From positions 1 through 64,000 of the forward strand of contig JAJQEJ010000059.1 in the NCBI GenBank assembly GCA_021201735.1: a DNA stretch of 64,000 bases, given 5' to 3'. This DNA is from Oscillospiraceae bacterium. GTDB taxonomy: Bacteria > Bacillota > Clostridia > Oscillospirales > Oscillospiraceae. The translations under genes were made by a program, and so were the position numbers. Below, one piece after another: positions 25,370-33,023 of the stretch. Position 1 is the first letter of the stretch; each line of letters begins with the position of its first letter. Under the pieces are notes generated by a model. That model was not told the DNA's origin. It saw nothing but the letters and a program-made list of their open reading frames with translations, and did no database searches.

Positions 25370-26596
25370 TTGGGTATTAAAAAATTATCCTTATTCTTTT
25401 TTATCGGGGTGTTATTATTGCATAACACCGTATTTGCAGCAGGGGAAAGCACGCCCCTTATAAGCGACTGGGCGCAGGAAGAAATCGCAGAGGCGGCGGA
25501 GCTGGGGCTGATTACGGACAATTTAGGCGATGATTATACAGTTCCCATAACCCGGTTACAATTTTCCGGTCTGGCGGTAAGCTTTGCGGAAACGACGAGC
25601 GGCGCGGCTATTACACCTTGGGAAGCGGAGAGATTTGATGACACGTCGGATACCGCCGTATTAAAGGCGGCCGCCGCCGGGATTACCAACGGAACAGGGC
25701 CAAACAGTTTTTCTCCTGAGGCACTCATCACCCGGGAGGAGATTGCGACCATGGTCTATCGCGCCGTTTCCTATGTAAACGCGGAAAAACTCTCTGCACC
25801 CGCAAGCCTTTCCTCCTACACCGACGCGGCAACCGTCTCAAGCTGGGCGCAGTCGGCGGTTGGCTCCATGGTGGCAGGCGGTGTAATGCAGGGAACCTCT
25901 GATACCGTATTGAGCCCCCATGACGATACCAGCATTGAGCAGGCCATTGCCCTGATCCTGCGTGCATATCACATGGTAAGTGATCTGCCAGAAGCACAGG
26001 AGGAAGATGCAATACCCGCTTTTCAAACAATGGCGCAGTATGAGGAAGTATTTGATACCGAGGAATATGAGGTGATAGAGGATACTACAATTAGTAATCT
26101 AAATAACTTTAGTATGACTCCGATAATAAATGATATCAGCGATATTGTGGATGCATATAAGGTTTATTATCCATTGCGGAATAACCTTGTCACAGCATAT
26201 GAGGAAAACGGAACATTGAAAAATGGCGTATCTGAAGAGTTTTACTGGTATGTTCAATTAAAAAATGCTTCAAATGTACGGTTCTACTATGACGAAGATA
26301 TAAAGGAATGGAGAATATTAGATGTAACGGATACTACTTACCGAGGTGTTGCGGCACCGGTGGAGACAACAACAACAGAGATGGTGTCAAAGGTTCTGGC
26401 GGAGAATTTTGACGCGGACACGGAAATAGAGGTTGTTTATCTGTACTATTATATGAACACCACTTTCGAGTTTGCCTACATCATTGCGGAAGATGAAGAG
26501 TATTTGATTCCCTATTATGTACCGACGTCAAAAAAAGTGGAAGTAGGCAAGCTCTATACCCTTGCAGAGGTTGTGGCACTGTTAAAAGGAGAATGA
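25370..26596 (+). CDS. SLH-domain surface protein, tandem copy 1
   Basis: 408 aa. A signal peptide (SLFFFIGVLLLHNTVFA) is followed by three S-layer homology repeats (about 30-205; SDWAQEEIAEAAELGLI, NSFSPEALITREEIATMVY, SSWAQSAVGSMVAGGV) that bind secondary cell-wall polymer. The unknown C-terminal domain (about 225-408) ends in VPTSKKVEVGKLYTLAEVV. The apparent start is TTG at 25370 with GGGAGG upstream, a rare start codon. It overlaps copy 2 as ATGA, so both are coupled. Probably in one unit with the protease. Confidence 0.85.
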   Translation: MGIKKLSLFFFIGVLLLHNTVFAAGESTPLISDWAQEEIAEAAELGLITDNLGDDYTVPITRLQFSGLAVSFAETTSGAAITPWEAERFDDTSDTAVLKAAAAGITNGTGPNSFSPEALITREEIATMVYRAVSYVNAEKLSAPASLSSYTDAATVSSWAQSAVGSMVAGGVMQGTSDTVLSPHDDTSIEQAIALILRAYHMVSDLPEAQEEDAIPAFQTMAQYEEVFDTEEYEVIEDTTISNLNNFSMTPIINDISDIVDAYKVYYPLRNNLVTAYEENGTLKNGVSEEFYWYVQLKNASNVRFYYDEDIKEWRILDVTDTTYRGVAAPVETTTTEMVSKVLAENFDADTEIEVVYLYYYMNTTFEFAYIIAEDEEYLIPYYVPTSKKVEVGKLYTLAEVVALLKGE

Positions 26597-27825
26597 AGAT
26601 TTTGACAGTGATTATGAAAAACATATCTATCCTTGTCTTAATCGGGGCGTTGTGCCTTCCCCAAGCCGTTTTTGCGGCGGGGGACAGTTACCCCGCCATG
26701 AGCGACTGGGCGCAGGTGGAAATTACGCAGGCGGCGGAGCTGGGGCTGATCACAGACAATCTGGGCGATGATTATACAGTTCCCATAACCCGGCTGCAAT
26801 TTGCCGGGATTGCGGTGAACTTTGTGGAAACTACAAGCGGCGCGGCGATTACACCTCTTGGGGTGGAAACTTTTCATGATACATCGGAGACAGCTGTACG
26901 AAAGGCCGCCGCCGCCGGGATTACCAACGGAACAGGGCCAAACAGTTTTTCCCCCGATGCCCTTATTACCCGCGAAGAGATCGCGACTATGGTCTACCGT
27001 GCCGTTTCCTATGTAAATGTAGAAAAACTTTCTAACCCCGTAAGCCTGTCCCCCTACACCGACGCGGCAACCGTCTCAAGCTGGGCGCAGGCGGCAGTAG
27101 GCTCCATGGTGGCAGGCGGTGTAATGCAGGGAACCTCTGATACCGTATTAAGCCCCAAGGACAATACCAGCATTGAGCAGACCATTGCCCTGATCCTGCG
27201 TGCATATCACATGGTAAGTGATCTACCGGAAGCACAGGAGGAAGATGCAATACCCGCTTTTCAAACAATGGAGCAGTATGAGGAAGTATTTGAAACCAAA
27301 GAATATGAGGTGGTAGAGGATACTGTAATAAGTGATATGAATACCTTTTCCAATACCGTATTAATAAATGATCTCAGCGATATTGTGGATGCGTACAAAG
27401 TGTATTATCCATTACAAAATGACCTTGTTACGGCATATGAAGAAAACGACACATTGAAAAACGGCATATCTACAGATTATCGCTGGTATATTCAATTAAA
27501 AGATGCCGCAGAAATTAGGCTCTATTATGACGAAGAGACAGACAAATGGGAGATATACGAAACTTCTTACCCGCTTACTCCAACACAGGTAGAGACAACA
27601 ACAACAGAGATGGTGACAAAGGTTCTGGCGGAGAACTTTGACGTAGACACGGAAATAGAGGTTGTGTACCTGCACTATTATATGAACACCACTTTCGAGT
27701 TTGCCTACATCATTGCTGGCGAGGATGAGTATTTAATTCCCTACTACGTACCGACGTCAAAAAAAGTGGAAGTAGGCAAGCTCTATACGCTTGCAGAGGT
27801 TGTGGCGTGTTTAAAAGGCGAATAA
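26593..27825 (+). CDS. SLH-domain surface protein, tandem copy 2
   Basis: 410 aa, same architecture as copy 1 and highly similar over the SLH region and last 80 residues (VLAENFDVDTEIEVVYLHYY, VPTSKKVEVGKLYTLAEVV). The stretch at about 215-325 is more diverged. Signal peptide ISILVLIGALCLPQAVFA. ATG 26593 overlaps the copy 1 stop and has AAAGGAGA upstream. It is a tandem duplication; the very similar ends at DNA level suggest a recent origin or gene conversion. Confidence 0.87.
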   Translation: MKILTVIMKNISILVLIGALCLPQAVFAAGDSYPAMSDWAQVEITQAAELGLITDNLGDDYTVPITRLQFAGIAVNFVETTSGAAITPLGVETFHDTSETAVRKAAAAGITNGTGPNSFSPDALITREEIATMVYRAVSYVNVEKLSNPVSLSPYTDAATVSSWAQAAVGSMVAGGVMQGTSDTVLSPKDNTSIEQTIALILRAYHMVSDLPEAQEEDAIPAFQTMEQYEEVFETKEYEVVEDTVISDMNTFSNTVLINDLSDIVDAYKVYYPLQNDLVTAYEENDTLKNGISTDYRWYIQLKDAAEIRLYYDEETDKWEIYETSYPLTPTQVETTTTEMVTKVLAENFDVDTEIEVVYLHYYMNTTFEFAYIIAGEDEYLIPYYVPTSKKVEVGKLYTLAEVVACLKGE

Positions 27826-27848
27826 AGAGTTTTCGCCAGAGCCGCAGA

Positions 27849-27879
27849 CTCCCCCCATGCCTTTCCGGTATGGGGGGAG
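27849..27879. terminator. Hairpin between SLH gene and convergent deacetylase
   Basis: A perfect 10-bp stem (27849-27858 with 27870-27879, arm CTCCCCCCAT). There is no T-run on either side; likely a convergent transcript end. Confidence 0.55.
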
Positions 27880-27919
27880 CATGGCGTTCGCCGATACGGT
27901 TTTGTCCATATTTTACATA

Positions 27920-28669
27920 TTACAATTCTTCCAAAGTTCCAAACGTGTAACCCATACTGCGGTATTGATCAATCAGCTGTCCCAAAATCTCGGCGTTTGT
28001 CTGCGATGTGCTGTGCAGGAGCACAATCGCACCCGGGTGCACCCGCGGCAGCAGCTTGGAGAATGCCTCCTCCTGCGTGGGCTGGTCGTCCCGGTACCAG
28101 TCCACATAGGCGAGGCTCCAGAAGATGGTTTTATAGCCGAGCTCATGGGCCATCTTCAGATTTTCTGTGCTAAACACCCCTCTGGGCGGCCTGTAATATT
28201 TCGGCATATCTTTTCCGGTAGCCGCGCGGTATAATTCCTCCGTCTGTGTCAGTTCAAGCTGGAAGGACTCCAGATCAGATATGGCGGACATGTCGGGGTG
28301 CGTTGCCGTATGGTTTGCGACGATATGCCCCTCGTCCGCCATTCGCTTCACCAATTCGGGATTGGCTTCTATATAGGTCCCCACAACAAAAAACGCGGCT
28401 GGCACATCCTTTTCCTTGAGCACGTCAAGAATGGTTGATGTGTACCCGTTTTCATAGCCCGCGTCAAAGGTCAGGTAGATGGTCTTTTGCTCCGTATCTC
28501 CGATATACCAGGCGTTATATTGCAAAAGGTCTTCCGCGCCGGCGTTCCCGACGGGCGGCTGCCCGTTCTCCTGAAAGCTCAGGCCCCAGCCGGTGCTCTC
28601 CGCATGCGTAAATGTGCCTCCAATCAGGCATAATACGATTGCAAAGGATATTATTTTTCGCAGTTTCAT
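27920..28669 (-). CDS. Secreted polysaccharide deacetylase (PdaA-like, NodB homology)
   Basis: Carbohydrate esterase 4 enzyme, probably removing N-acetyl groups from peptidoglycan; PdaA makes the muramic-lactam precursor of spore cortex. The 249-aa protein has a signal peptide (IISFAIVLCLIGGTFTHA), the NodB motif 1 TFDAGYENG, metal-binding motif 2 HTATHP, motif 3 RPPRGVFS and late motif GAIVLLHSTS. It resembles PdaA by the N-terminal GWGLSF and LLQYNAWYIGD stretches. It is coupled to the transporter gene by a 4-base overlap. Confidence 0.88.
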   Translation of the reverse strand: MKLRKIISFAIVLCLIGGTFTHAESTGWGLSFQENGQPPVGNAGAEDLLQYNAWYIGDTEQKTIYLTFDAGYENGYTSTILDVLKEKDVPAAFFVVGTYIEANPELVKRMADEGHIVANHTATHPDMSAISDLESFQLELTQTEELYRAATGKDMPKYYRPPRGVFSTENLKMAHELGYKTIFWSLAYVDWYRDDQPTQEEAFSKLLPRVHPGAIVLLHSTSQTNAEILGQLIDQYRSMGYTFGTLEEL

Positions 28670-29643
28670 TTCATAACCTCATAAACCGTATCAACGCATT
28701 TTATAGTATGCCGTTTGCTGTCGGTTTTTATCCGAGGCTTTTTTTGCCTGCTGATCACAAGCGTTGCCAGCACAACCAATGCACAGCCGCCAATCTGATA
28801 TGGGAGGATCGTTTCATTGAGTAGTAGGACGGACAGCAACGTAGAGCTGATTGGAATAATACCGGCAAATGCCGCAATGGTATAGCCGTTACATCGCTTC
28901 GCCCCTGCAAACATAAGCGCAAAGGCAACGACGGTGACAATACTTCCATACCACCACACCAGGGCGATCCATGCGCTCATTGGCAGCGCCGCAATTGCGG
29001 CCCATGGCCGCTCCATCAGGGCAGGCACGAGGCAAAACGCCATGGCAAGGATGCTCACAAACCCGGCATGAACCAATGGAGGGAGTGTCTCTTCCGCTTG
29101 CCCCACCATATGGAGTCTGCGTGACAGTGTTGTAAAAAGCGATTCACAGGCCGCGGCGCATAACACCAAGATCACGCCAAGCGGGCGGAGCTGCACAAGC
29201 GTCGTCTCAAACGGAAATCCCTGTACCAGCGCGACCCCGGCTATTGTGAACAGCACACCTACCACCGTGCGCAAACGCAAACGCTCGCGTAGCAGAATCC
29301 AAGTGAGCAATGCCATAATGGCCGGCGTGGCCCCTGTGATAACCCCCGCCTCTGTGGCGCCGATATATTGCAGTCCCTTCGTCAGGCATACCCGGAACAG
29401 AAAACTGCCAAACAGGGCCTGCAGCACAATGACCAGCCAGGTCTTCCCCGTCAGATGCCGCACGGCACCAACCATTTTCCTGCCACATACAAGCGCTGCC
29501 GTGAGCGATGCAAATACCAGACTGAGAAACGTGGTAGTAAAGGCCGGGAGATAGGCTGATACAAAATGCGCGGCAATCACCGAGGAACCGGCCAATATGA
29601 ATGCAATTGTCAAATACAGTTTCCCCCAAGACATGCGAGCCAT
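28666..29643 (-). CDS. EamA/DMT-superfamily transporter
   Basis: 325 aa with ten hydrophobic segments in two EamA repeats (FLFRVCLTKGLQYIGATEAG and the second-half CNGYTIAAFAGIIPISSTLL). It is a drug/metabolite exporter of unknown substrate. It is divergent from a MocR/PdxR-type regulator, a frequent pairing in which the regulator controls the transporter. The first codon at 29643 lies 117 bases from the regulator start. Confidence 0.87.
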   Translation of the reverse strand: MARMSWGKLYLTIAFILAGSSVIAAHFVSAYLPAFTTTFLSLVFASLTAALVCGRKMVGAVRHLTGKTWLVIVLQALFGSFLFRVCLTKGLQYIGATEAGVITGATPAIMALLTWILLRERLRLRTVVGVLFTIAGVALVQGFPFETTLVQLRPLGVILVLCAAACESLFTTLSRRLHMVGQAEETLPPLVHAGFVSILAMAFCLVPALMERPWAAIAALPMSAWIALVWWYGSIVTVVAFALMFAGAKRCNGYTIAAFAGIIPISSTLLSVLLLNETILPYQIGGCALVVLATLVISRQKKPRIKTDSKRHTIKCVDTVYEVMK

Positions 29644-29675
29644 TATCTTTCCTTCCTTTTCCCTTTGATGTGTAC

Positions 29676-29732
29676 TATCATGGTATCATCTCTCATGTGG
29701 TTTGAAAAGCTCCACTTATCACCCTTTATAAT
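29676..29732. promoter_or_regulatory. Divergent control region: MocR promoter and direct-repeat operator candidate
   Basis: TATAAT (29727-29732) with TTGAAA 19 bases upstream (29702-29707) faces the MocR gene. A direct repeat TATCAT-GG-TATCAT (29676-29681, 29684-29689) lies between the two genes. MocR regulators commonly bind direct repeats, so this is a candidate site; the evidence is positional only. Confidence 0.45.
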
Positions 29733-29760
29733 AGAACCACTTTTGAAAGGAATGGCCGGA

Positions 29761-31156
29761 ATGCGAATCATGGTCGACCGCCAAAGCCCGCTTACCCTTG
29801 CCCGCCAAATTGATCAGCAAATCCGCCAATTGATTTTGAGCGGCGCGTTCCCATCCGGGTATCGGCTCCCCTCAACGCGAAAATTATCCGCTGATCTGTC
29901 TGTCTCCCGCAATACCGTAATTGAGGCGTATAGCCAGCTCAGTGCAGAGGGCTACCTGACACCGCATGCCGGTTCCGGCACGGTGGTGGCAGAAGGATTA
30001 CATGTTTTAGCGCACGCGATGCCTTCTGCGCAAACACCTGTGCGAAAGCAGAAAAAAACGCCGCCGCAAAACACAATTGATTTTCGCACCGGCATCCCGG
30101 CGCTTGCGTCCTTTCCGCGCAGGGAGTGGGGCAATCTCTACCGGGAGATATGCAGCCAAATCCCCGCTTCTTCCTTCGGCTACTGCGAAACCTCCGGCGC
30201 GCTGGCGCTGCGGGAAGCAATTGCCCAATACCTGTGCCGTTCAAGGGGTCTGTCATGCGACCCGAACCAAATCGTGATTACCTCCGGGGCAACGCAGGGG
30301 CTGTCTCTGATCTCTCACATCCTGCAGGATAAGCAAAAGGTGGTCCTGGTGGAGTATCCGACGCATACAGGCTTGCGCAAGGTGATTACCGCGGCAGGCT
30401 GCTCCATTGCCGGGGTTCCCGTCGATGACAGAGGTCTGCGCACAGAGTTGTTGGATACCCGGATGCAGAGGACCTCTTTTATCTACACCACGCCCTCTCA
30501 TCAGTACCCAACAGGGAGTATTCTGCCCATCCAAAGGCGGCTGGCACTGATCCGCTACGCACAACAAAATAACTGCTATATTGTTGAAGACGATTATGAC
30601 GGTGAATTTCGATATGAGGGGCAGCCGGTCAGCACACTGTACGAGCTGGACCCGGTGCGCGTGATTTACCTTGGTTCATTGAGTAAGATACTGGCCCCAT
30701 CGCTTCGGCTGGGCTTCCTTGTACTGCCGGAAGCTTTGCTCGCCCCGTGTAAGAGGCTCAAAATGTACTCCGACGTGCATACCGATGTTTTTGGGCCAAT
30801 ATACATTGGCGCGATTTATGCAGGAAGGCAGTTTTGAAAAGCACATATGGAAAATGAAAAAATACTATGGTAGAAATCGCAGTTTACTCCTTGCCGCGCT
30901 ATCGCAGCAATTTCCCAACCAGTTTACTGTTTTGGGCCATGCCACAGGCTTGCATCTGGTTGTACGATTTCAAGACAGGGTGTTTACTGGAAAGACCATA
31001 CACGCAATCGCCGCGCGTGGCGTCCGCGTCTACCGAACAGGGCGCTTCTATCTGACGGAAAGCCGCGCACACAACCATGAGATTATGCTGGGGTATTCCC
31101 ATTTGTCACAGCAGGAAATTGCGGACGGCATCCAGATACTCGGGAAAACAATATAA
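29761..31156 (+). pseudogene. MocR/PdxR-type GntR-aminotransferase regulator, frameshifted
   Basis: An N-terminal GntR winged helix (LSADLSVSRNTVIEAYSQL) is fused to an aminotransferase fold I domain (SGATQGLSLISHI, VEDDYDGEFRY, and the PLP-lysine region YLGSLSKILAPSLRLGF). The frame breaks at TTTTT (30788-30792). Skipping one T joins HTDV to LGQYTLARFMQEGSFEKHI in the next frame, which continues with RRNRSLLLAAL-type residues to the normal C terminus at 31156 (total about 464 aa). Start ATG 29761 has AAAGGA at best spacing. The break removes the last quarter, so the regulator is probably inactive unless the indel is an assembly error. Confidence 0.85.
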
Positions 31157-31163
31157 CGCGCAA

Positions 31164-31203
31164 AAAACCTCCCCGCTATCGAATGAATAGAAGGGAGGTT
31201 TTG
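31164..31203. terminator. Bidirectional terminator (MocR / CAP gene)
   Basis: Arms AAAACCTCCC (31164-31173) and GGGAGGTTTT (31193-31202) are perfect. The A/T ends give T-runs in both directions between the convergent genes. Confidence 0.85.
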
Positions 31204-31220
31204 TGCTGATATAGTATGCT

Positions 31221-31988
31221 TTAGCCGGTGAAAATCTGTGTCCAGTAGTTTCCATCCGCGACGTAGCCCACGCCGATCTGGGTGTAGGACGCACTGAGGA
31301 TGTTCGCGCGGTGTCCTTCCGAGTTCATCCAGCCTGTCACGACGGCGGCGGGCGTCGCGTAGCCGTACGCAATGTTCTCTCCGGCATATTTATAGGTAAT
31401 ACCGGCAGCCTTGAGCATATCAAACGCCGTGCCGTAGGTCGGGCTGGTGTGGGAGAAGTAGTTGTTGCTCGACATATCCTGCGACTTGGTGCGCGCCAAA
31501 TCCGAGAGGTCCTTGCTCGCAGTGAGCGCGCTCAGGCCATACTGCGCGCGCGCCTCATTGACGAGGGCGACCACTTCCGTCTCGTATGCGCTCAAATCGG
31601 TTGTGCTCTCCGTCTGGCTGCTTGACCCGCTCCCGGTGTTCGCCGTATCGGTTTGCACGCAGCTGATGTAGATATTACAGTCTGATGTAATGCAGGGGAT
31701 GAGCGGAAATGTCCGGTTTCCGCCATTGGTATTGGACGGCGGTGTCTGTGTTTTCCCGGGCTGCTGATTGCCGGGCTGCGTGTTGGTGGGCTGCTTGTCG
31801 CCGCGCTGCGCGTTGCTGGCCTGCTGATTGCCGGGCTGAGCCTTGCCGCCGGCCGTCTGACTGACTGTCTGTCCGGGGTTATTGCCGCCCGGCGTGGCCT
31901 GCGTGGTGCACTGCGCCGCGGACGCGGCAGGTATGGTCAGCGCGGTCACAAGCGCTACGGATGAGAGAATGCCAATTGCCTTTTTCAT
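31221..31988 (-). CDS. Secreted CAP-domain (SCP/PR1, YkwD-like) protein
   Basis: 255 aa. A signal peptide (MKKAIGILSSVALVTALTIP then ASA) is followed by a low-complexity Gln/Asn/Gly/Pro linker with repeated QPGNQQ-type units (about 30-95), four Cys in a short segment, and a CAP domain (about 130-255) with NEARAQYGLSAL, YFSHTSPTYG and GENIAYG ending GWMNSEGHRANIL. Family members are extracellular with unclear enzymatic role in bacteria. Standalone gene. Confidence 0.9.
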   Translation of the reverse strand: MKKAIGILSSVALVTALTIPAASAAQCTTQATPGGNNPGQTVSQTAGGKAQPGNQQASNAQRGDKQPTNTQPGNQQPGKTQTPPSNTNGGNRTFPLIPCITSDCNIYISCVQTDTANTGSGSSSQTESTTDLSAYETEVVALVNEARAQYGLSALTASKDLSDLARTKSQDMSSNNYFSHTSPTYGTAFDMLKAAGITYKYAGENIAYGYATPAAVVTGWMNSEGHRANILSASYTQIGVGYVADGNYWTQIFTG

Positions 31989-32112
31989 CTTGAGAACCTC
32001 CTAATAATTGCTTGCTTTGTTTCTTTTGCTCCTTAATTGTAACCGTTTTGTAACCTAGATGCAAATGTAATGGTTTCCTCTCGAGGGAAATATCCCCTCC
32101 GAAAAAAACAAC

Positions 32113-32168
32113 TTGACAACGCGGTTCGCATGCATCATAATAACATATGAACAATGGTTCATATGTTA
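32113..32168 (+). promoter_or_regulatory. Metal-responsive promoter with perfect ArsR-type operator
   Basis: TTGACA (32113-32118), 17 bases, CATAAT (32136-32141). A perfect palindrome with 12-bp arms TAACATATGAAC (32141-32152) and GTTCATATGTTA (32157-32168) starts at the last base of the -10 box. TGAA...TTCA symmetry is typical for ArsR/SmtB/CadC repressors. Confidence 0.88.
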
Positions 32169-32185
32169 GCATTTGGAGGTGCCCT

Positions 32186-32548
32186 ATGCCGCAAAAGGAA
32201 GAACTCGATCAGTGCGACTACATGCATCTGCACCCCGACATTCTGCAACAGGTGACCGCCGCCATGCCGGACGAGGAGGTGCTGTATGACCTCGCCGACC
32301 TCTTTAAGGTCTTCAGCGACTCCACGCGCATTAAAATCCTCTACGCGCTGAGCGAGAGCGATATGTGCGTCTGCGACATTGCAAGCCTGCTCGGCATGAG
32401 CCAGTCGGCGATCTCCCACCAGCTGCGCGCACTCAAGCAGAGCAGCCTGGTCAAATACCGCCGCGACGGCAAGACGGTCTTCTACTCCCTCGCCGACGGG
32501 CATGTGCGCACCATTCTCGCGCAGGGCATCGACCACGTCACGGAATAG
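32186..32548 (+). CDS. ArsR/SmtB-family metal-sensing repressor (CadC/CzrA-like)
   Basis: 120 aa. An N-terminal extension contains Cys (DQCDYMHLHPD), followed by the ArsR winged helix (KVFSDSTRIKILYAL, CVCDIASLLGMSQSAISHQL). The MCVC motif in the helix and the N-terminal Cys/His are a CadC-like metal site (Cd, Pb, Zn). ATG 32186 has GGAGG upstream. It is first in an operon with an HMA protein and a P-type ATPase, with its operator on the promoter. Confidence 0.93.
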   Translation: MPQKEELDQCDYMHLHPDILQQVTAAMPDEEVLYDLADLFKVFSDSTRIKILYALSESDMCVCDIASLLGMSQSAISHQLRALKQSSLVKYRRDGKTVFYSLADGHVRTILAQGIDHVTE

Positions 32549-32578
32549 CGCAATAATACTATAAAGGAGGAACGCTTC

Positions 32579-32797
32579 ATGAAAAAGACATATCGGTTCG
32601 AAAACCTCGGCTGCGCCAACTGCGCGGCGAAAATGGAGGCCGCCATTGAGAAGCTGGAGGGCGTACACAGTGTTTCGGTCAATTTTATCGCCCAAAAGCT
32701 CGTATTGGAGGCGGAGGACGCCAGTTTTGCGGATATTCTCACCCGGAGCGCCGCCATCTGCAAAAAAATCGAGCCGCACTGCGGCCTGAGGCTGTAG
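32579..32797 (+). CDS. Stand-alone HMA (heavy-metal-associated) metal-binding protein
   Basis: 72 aa, ferredoxin-like HMA domain with the GCANCAAKM metal motif (Cys13 and Cys16). Likely delivers or senses metal for the P-type ATPase downstream, which lacks its own N-terminal HMA domain. AAGGAGG precedes ATG 32579. The last three codons and the TAG stop lie within repeat copy C. Without the insertion the frame would read on from PHCGL into about seven further residues and stop near 32998. Confidence 0.88.
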   Translation: MKKTYRFENLGCANCAAKMEAAIEKLEGVHSVSVNFIAQKLVLEAEDASFADILTRSAAICKKIEPHCGLRL

Positions 32798-32960
32798 ACA
32801 AAGTCTACAGCCTCAGCAGTTTTGCAATAAAACCGTGATATTATTACAAAACTGTCGCCTGCGGGCGGACGATTGAACGCGAAAGACACCCCTGATGGGT
32901 TTCTTTCACACTATCTTCCGTTCCGTCTTGCAGGCTCCCCCCTTTTGTCTACAGTCTGAG
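32786..32960. repeat. Interspersed MITE-like repeat, copy C (175 bp, inverted)
   Basis: Opposite orientation to copies A and B. Starts with the perfect palindrome CTGTAGACAAAGTCTACAG and ends TTTTGTCTACAGTCTGAG. It keeps CGCCTGCGGGCGGACG and GAAAGACACCCCTGATGGG, and it lacks the central block (about 45 bp) with GGAGCACAACC. Its flanks CCGCACTGCGGC and CCGCGCTGTGGC are near-identical (10 of 12), likely a mutated target duplication. It separates the HMA gene from the ATPase gene inside one operon. Confidence 0.82.
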
Positions 32961-33023
32961 CCGCGCTGTGGCTTGCAAGTAAATCCATTGAATCGATAAA
33001 TCTAAACCGGGAGGAGCTTTGCT

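Noticed and set aside
25370..27825. SLH gene pair as an assembly duplication artefact
   Set aside because: The copies differ clearly in the middle third and by many scattered substitutions, and overlap as ATGA, so both are real.
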